In this document: one piece after another, positions 49,219 through 61,702 of the stretch
Layout: each line of letters begins with the position of its first letter
Position numbering within the stretch: the stretch's first letter is position 1
Source: Diphasiastrum complanatum
Lineage: Eukaryota; Streptophyta; Lycopodiopsida; Lycopodiales; Lycopodiaceae
Reading direction: 5' to 3'
Assembly: GCA_029204225.1 (NCBI GenBank)
Contig: CM055101.1
Coordinates: forward strand, 47,074,406-47,138,405
DNA: 64,000 nt
Position numbers and translations under genes: made by a program
Notes under the pieces: generated by a model
Seen by the model: the letters and a program-made list of their open reading frames with translations, nothing else
Told to the model about the DNA's origin: nothing
Databases searched by the model: none

Positions 49219-49311
49219 TTCTAGATTTCCATGAAGAAAGGTTGTCTTCACATCAATCTGGTGAATTTCCAGATTGATGTGAAGACAACCTTTCTCCATG
49301 GAGATCTAGAG
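49219..49311. repeat. fold-back inverted repeat in a reverse transcriptase segment
   Basis: Arms 49235-49261 and 49269-49295 are perfect 27-base complements around a 7-base loop (tgaattt), and imperfect pairing extends about 16 bases further on each side. The same motif, VKTTFLHGxLEE of copia reverse transcriptase, therefore reads on both strands. This looks like a template switch or snap-back event. Confidence 0.9.
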
Positions 49312-50989
49312 GAATGCTTGTCATTTTGACCATTGGTGAATATGTGTCGAAATAATGAATTTCATACCTTTGTGTGTAGCCCTTTGCGACAAGCCTTGCT
49401 TTGTAACGTCCGACAGTTCCATCTGATTTGATTTTCCTTTTGTATACCCACTTGCAGTCGACGATCTTTTTATTTTTGGATAGTGGCTCTAGTGTCCATG
49501 CCTCGTGTTGCCTCATTGATTCGATTTCTTCTGATATTGCCTGCTTCCAGAATTCTCCCTATGGACTCTGGACAACTTCTAGATATGTAGTTGGCTCTTC
49601 AGTGAAGTTGTAATACTCGAACTCTGTGTCTTCGCTCCATTGAATATTGTCAGTGTATTGTTTTGGAGGTCTTCTTTGTCTTGTTGACCTTCTGGGTTCG
49701 ATTCGTCGCTGTTCGAATGTTCTTCTTCGTCAGGTTGATCTTCAGCTTCCTGCTGCTCTGGAGTTTGGGACTCAGTGTTTTGATTTGATGTCTGTCCTCG
49801 ATCTCTCTCTTGAATCGGCAACAGTGTGAAGATCTCATGGCCTTTTTTGTCCTTCAATCTAGGGAATGTGGACTCGTCGAACTTCACATCTCTACTCGAC
49901 ATGATTTTCTTTGTGGTTGGGTTGTAGAGTCTGTACACTTGTGATTCATTCGAGCATCCGACCGTGATTGTCTGTTCTGATTTTTCATCGAGCTTGCTTC
50001 TTTGTTCCTTTGGTATGTGCTTGTATGCTGCACAATCAAATACACGCATGTATAACAAATCAGGCTTCCTACCTATCCACATTTTGTAAGGTGTCTTGTT
50101 TTCTAGGGCTGTTGTTGTTGATATGTTCTACAGGTATACCACTGCAGCTATTGCCTCAGCCTAAAATTGACTTGGCAATCGAGCCTGTGTCATCATGCAT
50201 CTAGCTCCTTCGACTAGCGTCCTGTTTTTTCTTTCTGTGACACCATTATATTCGGGTGTGTACGCAGGAGTGAATTGATGTTCTATTCCTTGTTCTTGGC
50301 AGAATCTAAATTTTTTTTTGCTCTTCTACTCACCTCCATTATCAGATCTGATGATCTGAATCTTCTTTGAGGTGCGTCTCTCTGCAAATGCCACGAACTT
50401 CTTGACGGAGTCAAACACTTTAGATTTTTTCTTTAGATAATAGATCGTCGTCATCCGGCTATAGTCATCAATGAACGTCAAGAAATACCTAGATCCTGAG
50501 AGGCAATCGACTTTCGTCGGTCCATAGACATCTGAGTGGATGATCTCATGTACTTCTTTAGCTCTTTTTTCCTCATGAATGGATTCCAATGTTGTTTGTC
50601 CTTTTGATAGGCTTCGCAGAACTCAGTATCGGGTCTGGATACTTTCAGACCTGTGATTGTCTTTCTTACTCATGTCGTACAGGCTCCTCATGTTCAGATG
50701 ATACATTCTTCTATGCCAGAGTTGATCTTCATTTTCTGATGCATTTAGTATGCTATCAGAATTACTAATTATCTTGGTTTGGTAGAGATTTCCTTCTCTG
50801 CATCCAACTGCCAGCAACTTGTTTGTTGTTGTCTTGATCATTCAGCATGTATTGCCATCGAATAGAACTCGAATTTCAAGATCTGCCATCTTGGAGACTG
50901 ATAGCATGTCTCTTCTCAATGAAGATACGTTTTTGGTAGCTCTGCTTGACCTAATAGTGTTCACAGCTGTAGAGTCAAGATCTCCTTGA

Positions 50990-51112
50990 CATCGTTACCC
51001 TGTTCTGAGATCTATCTTGGTGAAATATTGAGCTTTACCCAAGTAATCTACAAGGTCATCCATCCTAGGTAACGGATATTTATTGTTGACAGTCACATTA
51101 TTTAAGCCCTTG
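50990..51112 (-). pseudogene. Ty3/gypsy reverse transcriptase patch between two copia pieces
   Basis: The minus strand reads [20 protein letters not shown], then DDLVDYLG and [12 protein letters not shown]. This is the conserved gypsy block (YRxLNxxTxxNxYPLPRIDDL...FSKIDLRSGY) and not copia, which has no such text. On its right the sequence returns to copia integrase at SISGS, and on its left to copia protease. The patch is about 120 bases. Confidence 0.85.
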
Positions 51113-52505
51113 TGATCCCGATATCGAGTCAACCGCCATAGGTCCACACAGATCTGAGTGTACCAAGTCAAGCGGCGCCTTTGCTCTGGTCACCTGCCCG
51201 AGAAGGGTTCTCAACTCAGTTTTCCTTGAGCACAAATCTGACAAAAATTTGGATGTGGTTGGCTTACATTCACCCCCATTGCCAAACCTTCCTTTGTCAT
51301 CTTGTAGAACATTCTCATGTTGATATGACCCATTCTTTTGTGCCATAGTTTTGATTCGCTGTTACAGGAGGTGGTAGCCAGTGCATTGTTCACTCCCTCA
51401 TAAACTGTGATCTGGTACAAATTTTCCCTTCTGGGTGTAGTTATAATGACCTTGTTAGAGCATCTGTCATGCACTCTGCATTCATTCGTATCAAAATAGA
51501 TCTTCATGCCTAGATCTACCATTCTTGTGACAAATAAAAGGTCCTTTTTTACTGATGGCACATATAGTGCTCCCTCTAGATCTCTATGTCCATTGGATGT
51601 GATCATCTGGATTATTCCAGTTCCTTCCACCTTTTGTTGGCTATCATCACCAAGCGTGACTGATCTAGATGTGCAGCTTGGTTGAGACTTTTGTAGGAGT
51701 TCTTTCCTACACGTAACATGGACAATAGCTCCAAAATCTATTATCATACTGGAACAATTCTCCTGTGTGAGATATGCAGTGTTTCCTTCTCCCTTTGTCA
51801 ACACCAATATGTTGGCATCGTCCTCTTGTTGTGGGGAGGATTCTGCTGGATGTACACTACTGTCCTTTCTAGGATTCTTTTTCTTGAAAGCATTTGATTT
51901 AGAATTGTACCAACACTCATTTGCATAGTGTCCTTTCTTCTGACAGTGATAGTAGGTGACATCCTTCTTGTCCTGCTTCTTTAAAACCATATACATTCTT
52001 TGCTTTTGGAGAAGTCTCATTGCTGGGCATTTCTTTTCCTTTTATAAATAGGACATTCTCATCATCCTCCTTCTGCTCACCCTACTGTCTTATCAACTTC
52101 TCTTCTATGACTGCCTTGGCCGCATCATCAAAGGTGATATCTGGAGATTGCATTAAGATTGTTCTTAATGACTGGTAAGCTTGTGGAAGTGATCTGATCA
52201 TAAATATAAATTGTTGTGCAAGGGATATTCTGTGCTCCATTCTCGTTGCTGCTAGCTAGGAAAAAATGGCTTTCATCTTGTTCACATGTGAATCAAGATC
52301 CGCACCATCCTAGTTCAAACCAAATAGTTGGTTCGTTAGGTGAAAGACATCTGTCTTGGTCTTTCTCTCATACTTTTCATGTAGGCTTTGTCAGATCTGT
52401 TGGCTGTGATCAAGATCGTCCACATTCATTAAAATTTCTTCTGTCAATGACAGAGTGATGAGAGCAACAACTTTGTCATCTTTTTTTCTCCATTCGTTAA
52501 TTCAT
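51113..52505 (-). mobile_element. Ty1/copia fossil (gag, protease, integrase start)
   Basis: Minus strand: a decayed gag (52505-52030), then a frame of 269 codons (52020-51211) with a zinc knuckle (YYHCQKKGHYANECWYN), the protease (MIIDFGAIVHVTCRKELL, SVTLGDDSQQKVEGTGIIQM) and GAG-pre-integrase (LWHKRMGHINMRMFYKMTKE, ICAQGKLS). The integrase start ([20 protein letters not shown]) follows at 51220-51130. In the protease the usual DSGA reads DFGA. Several breaks; no LTR recognised. Confidence 0.85.
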
Positions 52506-52639
52506 CGCTTCATTCTCTTCATTATTTGGTAATTCCCGAAAGATGGAAAACCATGTGGGAGCTAGTAAATGGGCCCTCTCAACTTGACATATGTTTTTTA
52601 TTAAAGGGGCCTCCCTAAGTTGTGTAAGTAAGGTGATAA

Positions 52640-52925
52640 TATTTTCATTCGATGTTGCATCCGATGACCTTGCACCCAAAGTTGCATCCGACAGTGTTGC
52701 ATCTGACAAATCCCATCCAACGATTGCATCTGACGTTGCATCTGTTGATCTTGTGTCCAACGTGCATCCAACGATTTGCAGCCGATAGTGTTGCATCTGA
52801 CAGTACATCTAAACTTAATTCCCATCCGACAGTTGTAGCCGACCTCTATATCCAATCTGCATCCGACACTATCAATCCAGTTGCATTCGATGAGCTTCTG
52901 CTCAAATCCGACAGACCATTTTTGA
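52640..52925 (+). repeat. degenerate GCATCYGAC tandem repeats
   Basis: About a dozen copies of a GTTGCATC(C/T)GAC core, spaced irregularly by 12-27 bases. In one plus-strand frame (52591-52788) they spell repeated VASD units (DVASDDLAPKVASDSVASDK). The block lies just upstream of the plus-strand copia gag fossil at 52940. Confidence 0.8.
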
Positions 52926-52939
52926 TAGAACTCCTATTG

Positions 52940-55730
52940 GAAATCTAATTCTTTTCTAAGCTATTGTCAATCAAATATTTCAAAAAAAGAAAAGAAAAGA
53001 AGAGAGAATTGAATCTGACTAGTTCTCATGGCCAACCTATCAGAAGAAGTTATGGATGAGTGTTTGCGGGGAAAAAGACCCCTTTTCCAAGTTATTTTTG
53101 ACAAAAAATCATCGCCACGCGCTATTATGCCAATGCGGAACCCCTTTCTACTACCATCACTTCTCACATTAGCAGTTTCAAATCTTTATTGGATCAATTA
53201 TCAGCTGCAGGATGTGCTATTCAAGATAAGATGTCGTTATGACCATGCTTTCTTCTGTTCCAAAGTCGTATGGACACTTTGTGGTGATGATCTCCACACA
53301 ACCTGACCTCACTCTTCAAAAGGTGATCAGTCATCTACTTCAAGAAGAAATGCAGAGAAAGACCAGTGGCATGTACATCAAAGACAAGTCCTTGGCCCTA
53401 TACACCAAGAAGAAAGACTATTCCAAGGGCAAGAATCAAGTGCAGCAACAATAGCAGAAGCCTCATACTGAAGCAGCTGAGAATAGTGGATCGCACAAGA
53501 AGATTTTCTGCAGATATTGCAAGAGAGCCAATCATGACATCAAAGAGTGTCGTATTCACATCTACAATGAGACAAAGAGGCAACAACAGCAGTAGCCAGA
53601 CTCCCCCAATGCGATGACATTCAAGGAGCAAGATACACACCTATTAATGGCTTACAACAGTGGCGAAGAAGACCACAATAGCTGGTACCTGGACAACGAC
53701 GCTACCCACAGCAGACGCTTGATTCTATGGTGGCCATCCATCCACAAGCAACAGTTTCAAGGGAAGGGAAAAGAGAGCTACCTACAACAACACGCGCAAA
53801 ATGATCATGGCATCATTCATAGAAGAATTGCAGCCTACACACCGTAGCACAATGGTGTTGCTGAACGAAAGAACAGGACCCTAATGGAAGCAGCCAGATG
53901 CATGATGGCCTATTCGAAGGCTCCAAGGACACTGTGGGCTGAAGCAGTAGCTACTGCCGCATACATCCAGAACAGGACAAGTAAATTTGGTGTTTCTCAC
54001 ACGACACCACATGAGCTATGAAAGCCCAACCTATCTCACGTCAGAATATTTGGCTGTGCAGCATATGTACATATTCCTGATAAGCTTCGCAAGAAGCTTG
54101 ATGAGAAAGTCGAGCAAGGGTTTCTGGTAGGTTATGACAATAATTCGTCATACTATAGAATCTACATGCCAGACACGAACACTGTGAAAACAGTGAGGGA
54201 TGTCAAATTCGACGAGAGCAGGACAATGGCCAACAAAGACCCTGTTAGCTATGAAGTTCTGGAAAGACAGTACTATGACCTGCCACCAACGTCAGAGGGA
54301 GCAGAGGGCGAACACGAAAACAAAGATTTTTGAGTCGTCTCCCATTCGAGCGACGAATCAGACGAAGAAAGATTCAAGAGGCAACGTGTCGTCGCAGTTC
54401 CTGTAAACCAAGATGGTTCTGGACCAAGCAGAGCAGACAAGGGTAAAGGCATAGCTATTTTGGGAGAATTTCCCAGAAGGTTAACAAGACCACAAAGAGC
54501 GCCAACAAGATTTGTGCCAGACAGTTCAGCTTTCACATCAAAAGAATTTTGCGGGTTCAGTGGCAAACCACAAACATTCGAGGAGGCGATTGAAGGTCCA
54601 GAAAAGGACAAATGGATCCAAGCCATGAACGAAGAGATGGAGTCCATGAGGAAGAACCAGGTATGGACGTTGGAGCCATTACCTCATAAGCGCAAGACTA
54701 TCAAATGCAAATGGGAATATGGACCAGACGGGAGTGTGACGAATACAAGGCAAGACTGGTAGCAAAGGGATTCTCTCAGAGATACGATATTGACTATTCT
54801 GAAACCTTCTCTCCTGTCATCAAACATTCGTCCCTACGACTGTTGTTCGCATATGCAGCAGCTTATGGCCTCAGGATCCACATTGTGGACGAGAAGACAT
54901 CCTTTTTGCATGGCGAATTAGACGAAGAGGTCTACATGGATCAACCCCCAGGATTTGTCTCGAATTCACTTCCTTACTATGTATGCAGAATGCATAGAAG
55001 CATCTATGGTCTGAAGCAATCAACCCAACAATGGTATAAGAAAAAGGATCAGGCCCTAATATCATTGGGATTCAAGCCTCTGTTGGCTGACTCCAATGTG
55101 TATGTCAGAGTTACAGATGGGCGGATCATTATAGTGGTTGTATATGTGGACGACACTCTGATACTTTGCAGGAGTGAGCAGCTAATTGTTGAAGTAAAGA
55201 CAGACATCTCGAAACATTTCGAGATAGTGGATCTGGGAGAAGCCAGGTGTTACCTAGGCTTACAAATTGAAAGGGACTATGAGGAAGGCAAATTATACCT
55301 TCACCAATCCAGATATACCCAGAAGATCCTAGAGGGTTTTGGAATGCTAACTGCAAAGGAGCAAACACTCCAATGCTCGCAGGAATGGTGTTAACAAACG
55401 ACGACTGTCCAAAGACTGAGGAAGAAAGAGAACAGATGCAGCTCACTCCCTACAGAAGGCTGATAGATTCACTGATGTACCTTGTAGACAACACACATCT
55501 TGATATTGCTTATGCAGTATTCAAGATGAGCCAATTCTGCACGAATCCAGGCTCGACACATTGGAAGATTGCGAAACAAATTTTGCAATATCTTCAATTA
55601 ATGAGGGATCATGGCTTGTGTTATTGTCGTGGTGCAGGTCTCAGGATACTTTCCTACAACGATGCCAACTGGGCATCTCTCAGGGACCACAGTGCACAGA
55701 GAACGCATCTGATCTCCATCTGAATCTCAA
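52940..55730 (+). mobile_element. Ty1/copia fossil on the plus strand
   Basis: Order: gag start region (53028, MANLSEEVMDEC), gag end (53239-53454, with LQKVISHLLQEEMQRKTSGM and KKDYSKGKN), a zinc knuckle (CRYCKRANHDIKEC, 53508-53550), a protease trace (SWYLDNDATHS), the integrase C-terminal half (HNGVAERKNRTLMEAARCMM, IFGCAAYVHIPDKLRKKLDE, VGYDNNSSYYRIYMPDT), reverse transcriptase (54460-55394) and an RNase H start (55373-55723). It is the same family as 12471-13660. Several breaks; no LTR of its own recognised on either side. Confidence 0.9.
54460..55394 (+). pseudogene. copia reverse transcriptase (52940 element)
   Basis: Shows EEAIEGPEKDKWIQAMNEEM, the VWTLEPLPHKRKTIKCKWEY block, RLVAKGFSQRYDIDYSETFS, LRIHIVDEKTSFLHGELDEE, VYMDQPPGFV, MHRSIYGLKQS and the catalytic VVVYVDDTLILC. 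Most of the domain is open. GC content is higher than in the minus-strand elements nearby. Confidence 0.9.
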
Positions 55731-55739
55731 AAGAGAGTC

Positions 55740-55825
55740 GCGAATGTCTTCGTGAAATTTTTCTTCTCACAATTCTCATCATTCGTATCGGAGCAACGCT
55801 CGACTCCCAACAGTGGTGTCAGAGC
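55740..55825 (+). other. LTR end and copia primer-binding site
   Basis: ACTCCCAACA ends at 55812; one base later TGGTGTCAGAGC (55814-55825) resembles the initiator Met primer site with one change. This marks the 3' edge of an LTR in plus orientation whose start I could not find. Confidence 0.55.
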
Positions 55826-55849
55826 GCTAACTCGATTTCTCATCATTGA

Positions 55850-55940
55850 CCTCCACTTCCACTACCACCACCACTATTGTTGATACCACCTCCACCACCA
55901 CCACTACCACCACCACCACCATTGTTGATACCACCACTGT
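55850..55940 (+). repeat. CCA-rich minisatellite
   Basis: Two main units of a CCACCACC..ATTGTTGATACCACC type inside a run of ACC/CCA triplets. On the minus strand it reads as Gly-rich text (SGGINNGGGG), which is not evidence of a gene. Confidence 0.8.
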
Positions 55941-55963
55941 CACTGTCTCTCTTAACCCCATTG

Positions 55964-56085
55964 TTATAAGTGAAAATCGGTCTAAAGCATTGACTTAACA
56001 GTTTCACGATTACCATCACATTTTGAAACATCCGGCATGCATCAGGTATGAAATGCAATGATTTCTAAAAAAATCAAATTTTTAC
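55964..56085 (+). repeat. dispersed repeat, copy 2
   Basis: Partner of 3595-3722, roughly 75% identical by eye, same orientation. It shares the order gtgaaaatc, cagtttcac, atcacattt, aacatccg(t/g)c, gcatca and ends in an A-rich run. Confidence 0.6.
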
Positions 56086-56134
56086 GTAAATTGCCCATAC
56101 ATTTTCAACAACTTAAAAGCACTACACTGAATTA

Positions 56135-57041
<907 letters not shown>

Positions 57042-57380
57042 CTCCCTCTTGAACCTTGCTACTTTGTATATTTAATCCAATTGTCTTTCTTTGCTTTGCG
57101 AAGAGTGGTTTCTCGAGCGGCTTCGTGAGCAGTTATGTACTAAACCTTGAGCTCTCCCTTCAAGATCAAGTCTTGAATATGATGGTACTTTAGAGGTATA
57201 TGTTTTGTCTTTGAATGGAAAACAGGATCCTATGACAAATATATGGCACTTTGAGAATCCATCATTAACGTGCATGGTTCTCCTTGTAGTATGCCAATTG
57301 CCTCCAATATCATCTATAACCATACTACCTCGTTTGCCATCTTTGAAGTTTCGACATATTCAGCTTTGTGAAGATAGGTC
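57042..57380 (-). pseudogene. copia RNase H end (fossil)
   Basis: The minus strand reads HKAEYVETSKMANEVVWL, MMDSQSAIYL, DPVFHSKTKHIPLKYHHIQD and LILKGE. These are the C-terminal RNase H blocks of a copia element. It is broken, and nothing of the rest of the element is present to the right. Confidence 0.8.
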
Positions 57381-57539
57381 AAACTAAAAAAGAAATGAAT
57401 GAAAAACAATGCATAAGGTGCCCTCGTAGTTATTATTCTAACTGTACAGTGTAATGTGGCGGGGCCAACTAGGTAAGGCTTGGCCAACAGTACTTTGAGT
57501 GGTGGGACCCACTTGTTTATTTATGTACAGGAAATACTC

Positions 57540-58300
57540 ACAACATACTCAAAAAGTTTCACGAACACGTAAACATAAGTACCGAAAAGACCAAAATGGA
57601 TTGTATGCGAGCTGCGAACACAAAAAAAAATAAAAAAATAGTACCAAATATGATAGTTTTATGGGTAAAATAGGGACAAGAAAAGTCTAAATAATACCAA
57701 CTTGGAAGATTTTAAAATAAAAATGAGACACTAAGTATAAAAGAACCTAATTTGGTAGTCAAGAGGATCAGAATTGATACACGATAAGTTCTTGTAGTAC
57801 CAATCATTTGTATTCAAGAGTTTTACCAACACAAAAATAGTACCAAAATAATACAAAATTTGTAAAATCAGTACCCGACTGTTGGAGTAATACTACCAAT
57901 TGGTGTAACAACACTAAAGCAGTACCAAAATAGATCGAATCGGGTCGTATGCAGACTGCAAATACGACCAAATTTTTTAAAAAAATTGTACCAAATGCTG
58001 TAGATTTTAGAATAAAAATGGTACACACTATAAATCTCAATAGACCAATTTGGCTAATTTTAGAATGAAAATGAGACACGAGGTATTAAAGAACCTATTT
58101 TGGTAGTCTAGAGTATCAAAATTGTTACACGATAAGTTCCAGTAGTACCAATCTTTGGTATTTGAGAGTTTCACCAACACGACAACACGACCAAAAGAGT
58201 ACAAAAATTGTAAAATTACCATCTAATGCTTAAACACTACCAATTCGGTAACAATACTAAAACAGTTCCATATAGGCCTAAACGAGTACCAACGTTGCGC
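57540..58300 (+). repeat. about 350-bp tandem repeat, roughly two copies, GTACCAA-rich
   Basis: Copy 1 starts near 57575 (gtaccgaaaagaccaaaatgg), copy 2 near 57920 (gtaccaaaatagatcgaatcgg) and a partial third near 58265. Common blocks include gagacac.a..tataaaagaacct, ttggtagtc, acacgataagttc and gtagtaccaatc. The short motif AGTACCAA or GTACCAA recurs more than ten times within and just after the array (to about 58470). No reading frame of note. Confidence 0.8.
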
Positions 58301-58479
58301 ACAATCTATGTTTGAACGGCACACAACTAGGATGCTTCTTTCCAATGCAAACATTCAATACAAATATTGCTTCATTAGTACCAATCAGTGGCAAATGATT
58401 TCGAGGCTTCAATCTTACAACAAAAAAGCAAACCAACATGTACCAACAAGTACCAATAAGTACCAATAGTATCAAACTT

Positions 58480-60800
58480 TGTACTTTGGGCAGTTGTTCC
58501 TCGGTTTTACATGTCACTTTCAGCTTTCCACAAAGTGTTAAACTAGTGTGATCATATGCTTATGTGTCATTGTGTGGTGAGTTTGAGCATCAAGCCACTT
58601 TTTTATGATAGTTAGATTGAAATCTCTATTTTTCAAACATTTTTCAACATTTCAATTATTTTTTCACTTTTGAAGCAAAGTTTGTTGAGATCGCAAACAT
58701 GTTGTTTAATTTTGGCCCTTTTGTGTTGGAGTGAAATCAATGAAATGAGAAAAATGATCAATCAACATGCTTTATATTTTTGCTCATAATGTTTTTTGGT
58801 GTCATACTACCAAATTTTAATATTGTGATTTAAAAACATATTTCGCTACACCATATTATGTGAAGCTACTTTGTAAGCCAACAAAAGATGATAATTCTTT
58901 TTTGGGGAAAAGATATATATAGAAAAGGTTTGTTGCAATCTATATGCATGTTCAAGGCTTGGACCGTGAGCATTATGAGTTTTCCAGCCCCGCATTTGGC
59001 CAGGGTTCCCCAAACCCATAATGCCCTATTTCATCCAAGCCTTTATCATGCATGAAATTTCTTCCATTAGGTTGAGAATTTAATGCCTTGAAGCTAGGGT
59101 CCTCAAATTACCCATTATGCCCTCAACCTAAGCCTTCATCCAACTAATTCTTCTTTTTCACTAATGTGCAAATGTACTCTAGCTGATATGACACATGCAA
59201 CATAAGGCTCCAAACATGTCACCAGCTCAAAAGACTGGTTAGAGCTTGCACCTCAATAGTAACGAGAATTTATCTCTTACACAACTTGCCCCACTTTAAA
59301 GGGCATTCCTCACCTGGCTAAGCCATTCACCCCCAAGTAGATTACCTCTAAGTATATGTGCACATTATATTTTAGAAAGTTACTTATACATTCCCCTCTT
59401 GAAAAGCACTTCTTTGGCAGGCAAGCTAAGAAGAGGTAATAGTTGTGAATGCAGCTATACGCTTGTATGGCAGCTGTAGTGTTTCTTGTATCTATCCATG
59501 GCTGTGACAGGCATGGTCCATTCCTCAGTACTGTAAAGCATAAAGTATAAGAGTTGAGTTTGCACGTCAATTCTTCCAACCAAAATTTTGTTCTTTGTTG
59601 ACAAGTACATGACCCTTTCGCCATGCTTTGTTATATATTGACAAAACTTTCCTTACAGCCCAACAGCATTTCGGGCTAGCAATTGGTTCCTGGCCTACAA
59701 CCTGGAGCCTGAAGTGAACTATGAACTAATGTTTGAAAATTTTGTGTTCAACTTTTCTTAGCTTCAGGCAAGATGAGATATTTTCCTTTGGTTGGTCTTG
59801 GAGTATGCACCTTTTCCCCAATGGATGTCTGCGCTTTATATTATGTAGACTGTCGCCTCAGATCAACGTATTACGGAGCCTGGAGGTGTCTAAATAGTAT
59901 TTCGTGCATGTGCATGCCAGCGATCCAGTGAGACAGCACGCTTGAAATAAGTGCCTGAAGCTGCTTAGAAATCAGACTCCAGAGTAATCGTCATTTCGCT
60001 TCAACACGTGATGGGGTTATGCTGCATTAATTAAGATGTATTGCTTCTAGAAACAGAATACTATAGCAAATCTGTGACAGTTAACGACGCTCGATAGACA
60101 CAGATCGTTAATCCAGGAATTAGAAGGCTGAAGCTGTGTATTTCAAAGCACAGGAATCAAAGCTCTGACTTTTCTGCAGGCAGGCAGATACAGATAAATT
60201 ATTAGGAAAGACTTTTGTGTCTTCAATAACAATAAAGTCTTAGGCCATGATCTACATTTTTAACTATATTTGCAAACGCCATTAGCGTCGCCATAGCTTC
60301 GATTTGCTCAACAATGAACAAACCGTCCCAGATATGGACGAGACTTGAGGGGTCATGGCCCATGGGTGGCTTTGCTTGACAATCTCCGAAGTTAGATAGC
60401 TCACAAGTGACAAAAGGGATTAGTGCAATCATTTATTTAGCTGAGCATAAATTTTCCTGAAAGAACGCTATATAGGGTTACAGCCTGACCTCTTTGCAAA
60501 GACAAAGGCAATATGTTTTTGACTAATGTCACTTAGAAGAACATTTTTTCTCTCCACATACAATCATTCTAAAAAAAAACTATCCTTCAAGTTTAAGTCC
60601 ATCCCAACAAGGGTGAGTTAAGTACAATTGTTTATGTGGCCAAGAATACATATCAAACCTTGACTATTGTCTAGCAGTGCTCATGAAAAATCATTTTTTT
60701 AACCTACTAAGAAACCTTTTACTTTTGAAATTTGTAGGTTTGTTTCAAAGTTGGGCTAAGAAAACCTATTGGTCCTAGTTTTATCGCTTAAATAACAATG
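58480..60800. other. no gene recognised
   Basis: More than 2 kb with no family I can name. Short minus-strand frames at 59310-59624 (104 codons) and 60223-60432 (69 codons) show no known motif and no splice partners that I could find. Two copies of a CCCATAATGCCCT or CCATTATGCCCTCAACC-type text occur at about 59016 and 59117. Confidence 0.5.
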
Positions 60801-60811
60801 TTTGAGCAGCC

Positions 60812-60813
<2 letters not shown>

Positions 60814-60856
<43 letters not shown>
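60814..60856 (+). repeat. (GA)n microsatellite
   Basis: 43 bases of uninterrupted GA, followed by a G-rich stretch (tagaggggaggggaggg). Confidence 0.95.
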
Positions 60857-60861
<5 letters not shown>

Positions 60862-61702
60862 TAGAGGGGAGGGGAGGGCGGCTGAAGGATGAAGTGGTCG
60901 CTGAAGGGCCCGTGGGCTGCTGAAGGCTGAAGGCTACATTGAGGCCCTTGCCTAGTTGTAGCTTGTAGGCCTAGTACCCTTTTTTAGCAAATAAAAAACT
61001 TACAAGTTTTTTTACAACAGGTTAAAAAGGAGTATTAGCTCTTTAGATTAATAGGCTTTAAGGACCCGTAACTATAAATCTAGTAGGTGAATACATAATT
61101 TTAAAAATGAGCTCATAAGGCTTTGTCGGTTTTTGGCGAAAAACTTTTTTTGATGACCTGCTAAAATTTCACACTAGGCTCTCTATTGCCACTGATGTAG
61201 AAACGTTAAAAAGTACTAAACAATGAAAGTAAGAAAACCATAAAAATTAGCAACATTTAGAAAGCATTAGACAAAATAGCATAGCACATGAGGATGCAAA
61301 TTGGTAGAGTCTCCTCCTCTCTATTAAGCATAAAATGGAGTACAAGAGGTGCCTTTTTATTCTTGGGGCAGCCCTCACCCCTGTGCTTCTATTGGCTACT
61401 TCATTGAGGCAAGGATTGAAATCCTAGACCTTCAAAGAAAATACAATTAAATCTATGGTGCATAAAGAAACACACTCTGCCTACCACCAATTTGACTTTG
61501 ACTAATAATTTGAGACTTAGAAACTTAGACTTTGGGCCTTTTTTTTTTTTTTTACATGGCCCAAGTCTATTTAATTCCTTGTACAGTATTTTACATGTGT
61601 TCATTGGGTTATGGACTTATGCTCGCATGATGCCACAACCCTCGCACCTATTTTTCTAATTTATTGGGCTTATTTATTTATATACTGAAAACACTCCCAA
61701 CA
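60857..61702 (-). repeat. gypsy-type LTR, family E (left edge uncertain)
   Basis: Minus orientation, right edge ...CTCCCAACA at 61702. On the minus strand its start matches 11677-11800 (TGTTGGG, tgcgaggg, gcgcataag-like gcgagcataagtcc, cccaatgaacac). A TATA region (aataaaaaggcacc on the minus strand) lies at about 61348-61362, 350 bases from the start, as in the 11677 copy. Confidence 0.6.

Larger units (their letters stand above)
47485..50989 (-). mobile_element. Ty1/copia fossil
   Basis: Minus-strand order: protease end (about 50980-50850, RDMLSVSKMADLEIRVLF), GAG-pre-integrase (50841-50623, LWHRRMYHLNMRSLYDMS) and integrase (50589-49800: IIHSDVYGPTKVDCLSGS, FIDDYSRMTTIYYLKKK, IIRSDNGGE, then YMRVFDCAAYKHIPKEQRSK). 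Reverse transcriptase follows (about 49560-48600, WTLEPLSKNKKIVDCKWVYK, YKARLVAKGYTQRYEIHYFD), and a short RNase H start (48583-48424, HSDASWASCKNDSKSVTRGC) that stops against the LTR. Many breaks; gag is absent. Confidence 0.85.

Noticed and set aside
55843-56058. Gly-rich minus-strand frame (GGGGSGGGG) as a glycine-rich protein
   Set aside because: Created by the CCA minisatellite in a retroelement leader.
59310-59624. 104-codon minus-strand frame as a gene
   Set aside because: No domain, no signal, odd composition; length is within chance for this base composition.
60223-60432. 69-codon minus-strand frame as a host exon
   Set aside because: No known motif, no convincing splice sites or neighbouring exons.
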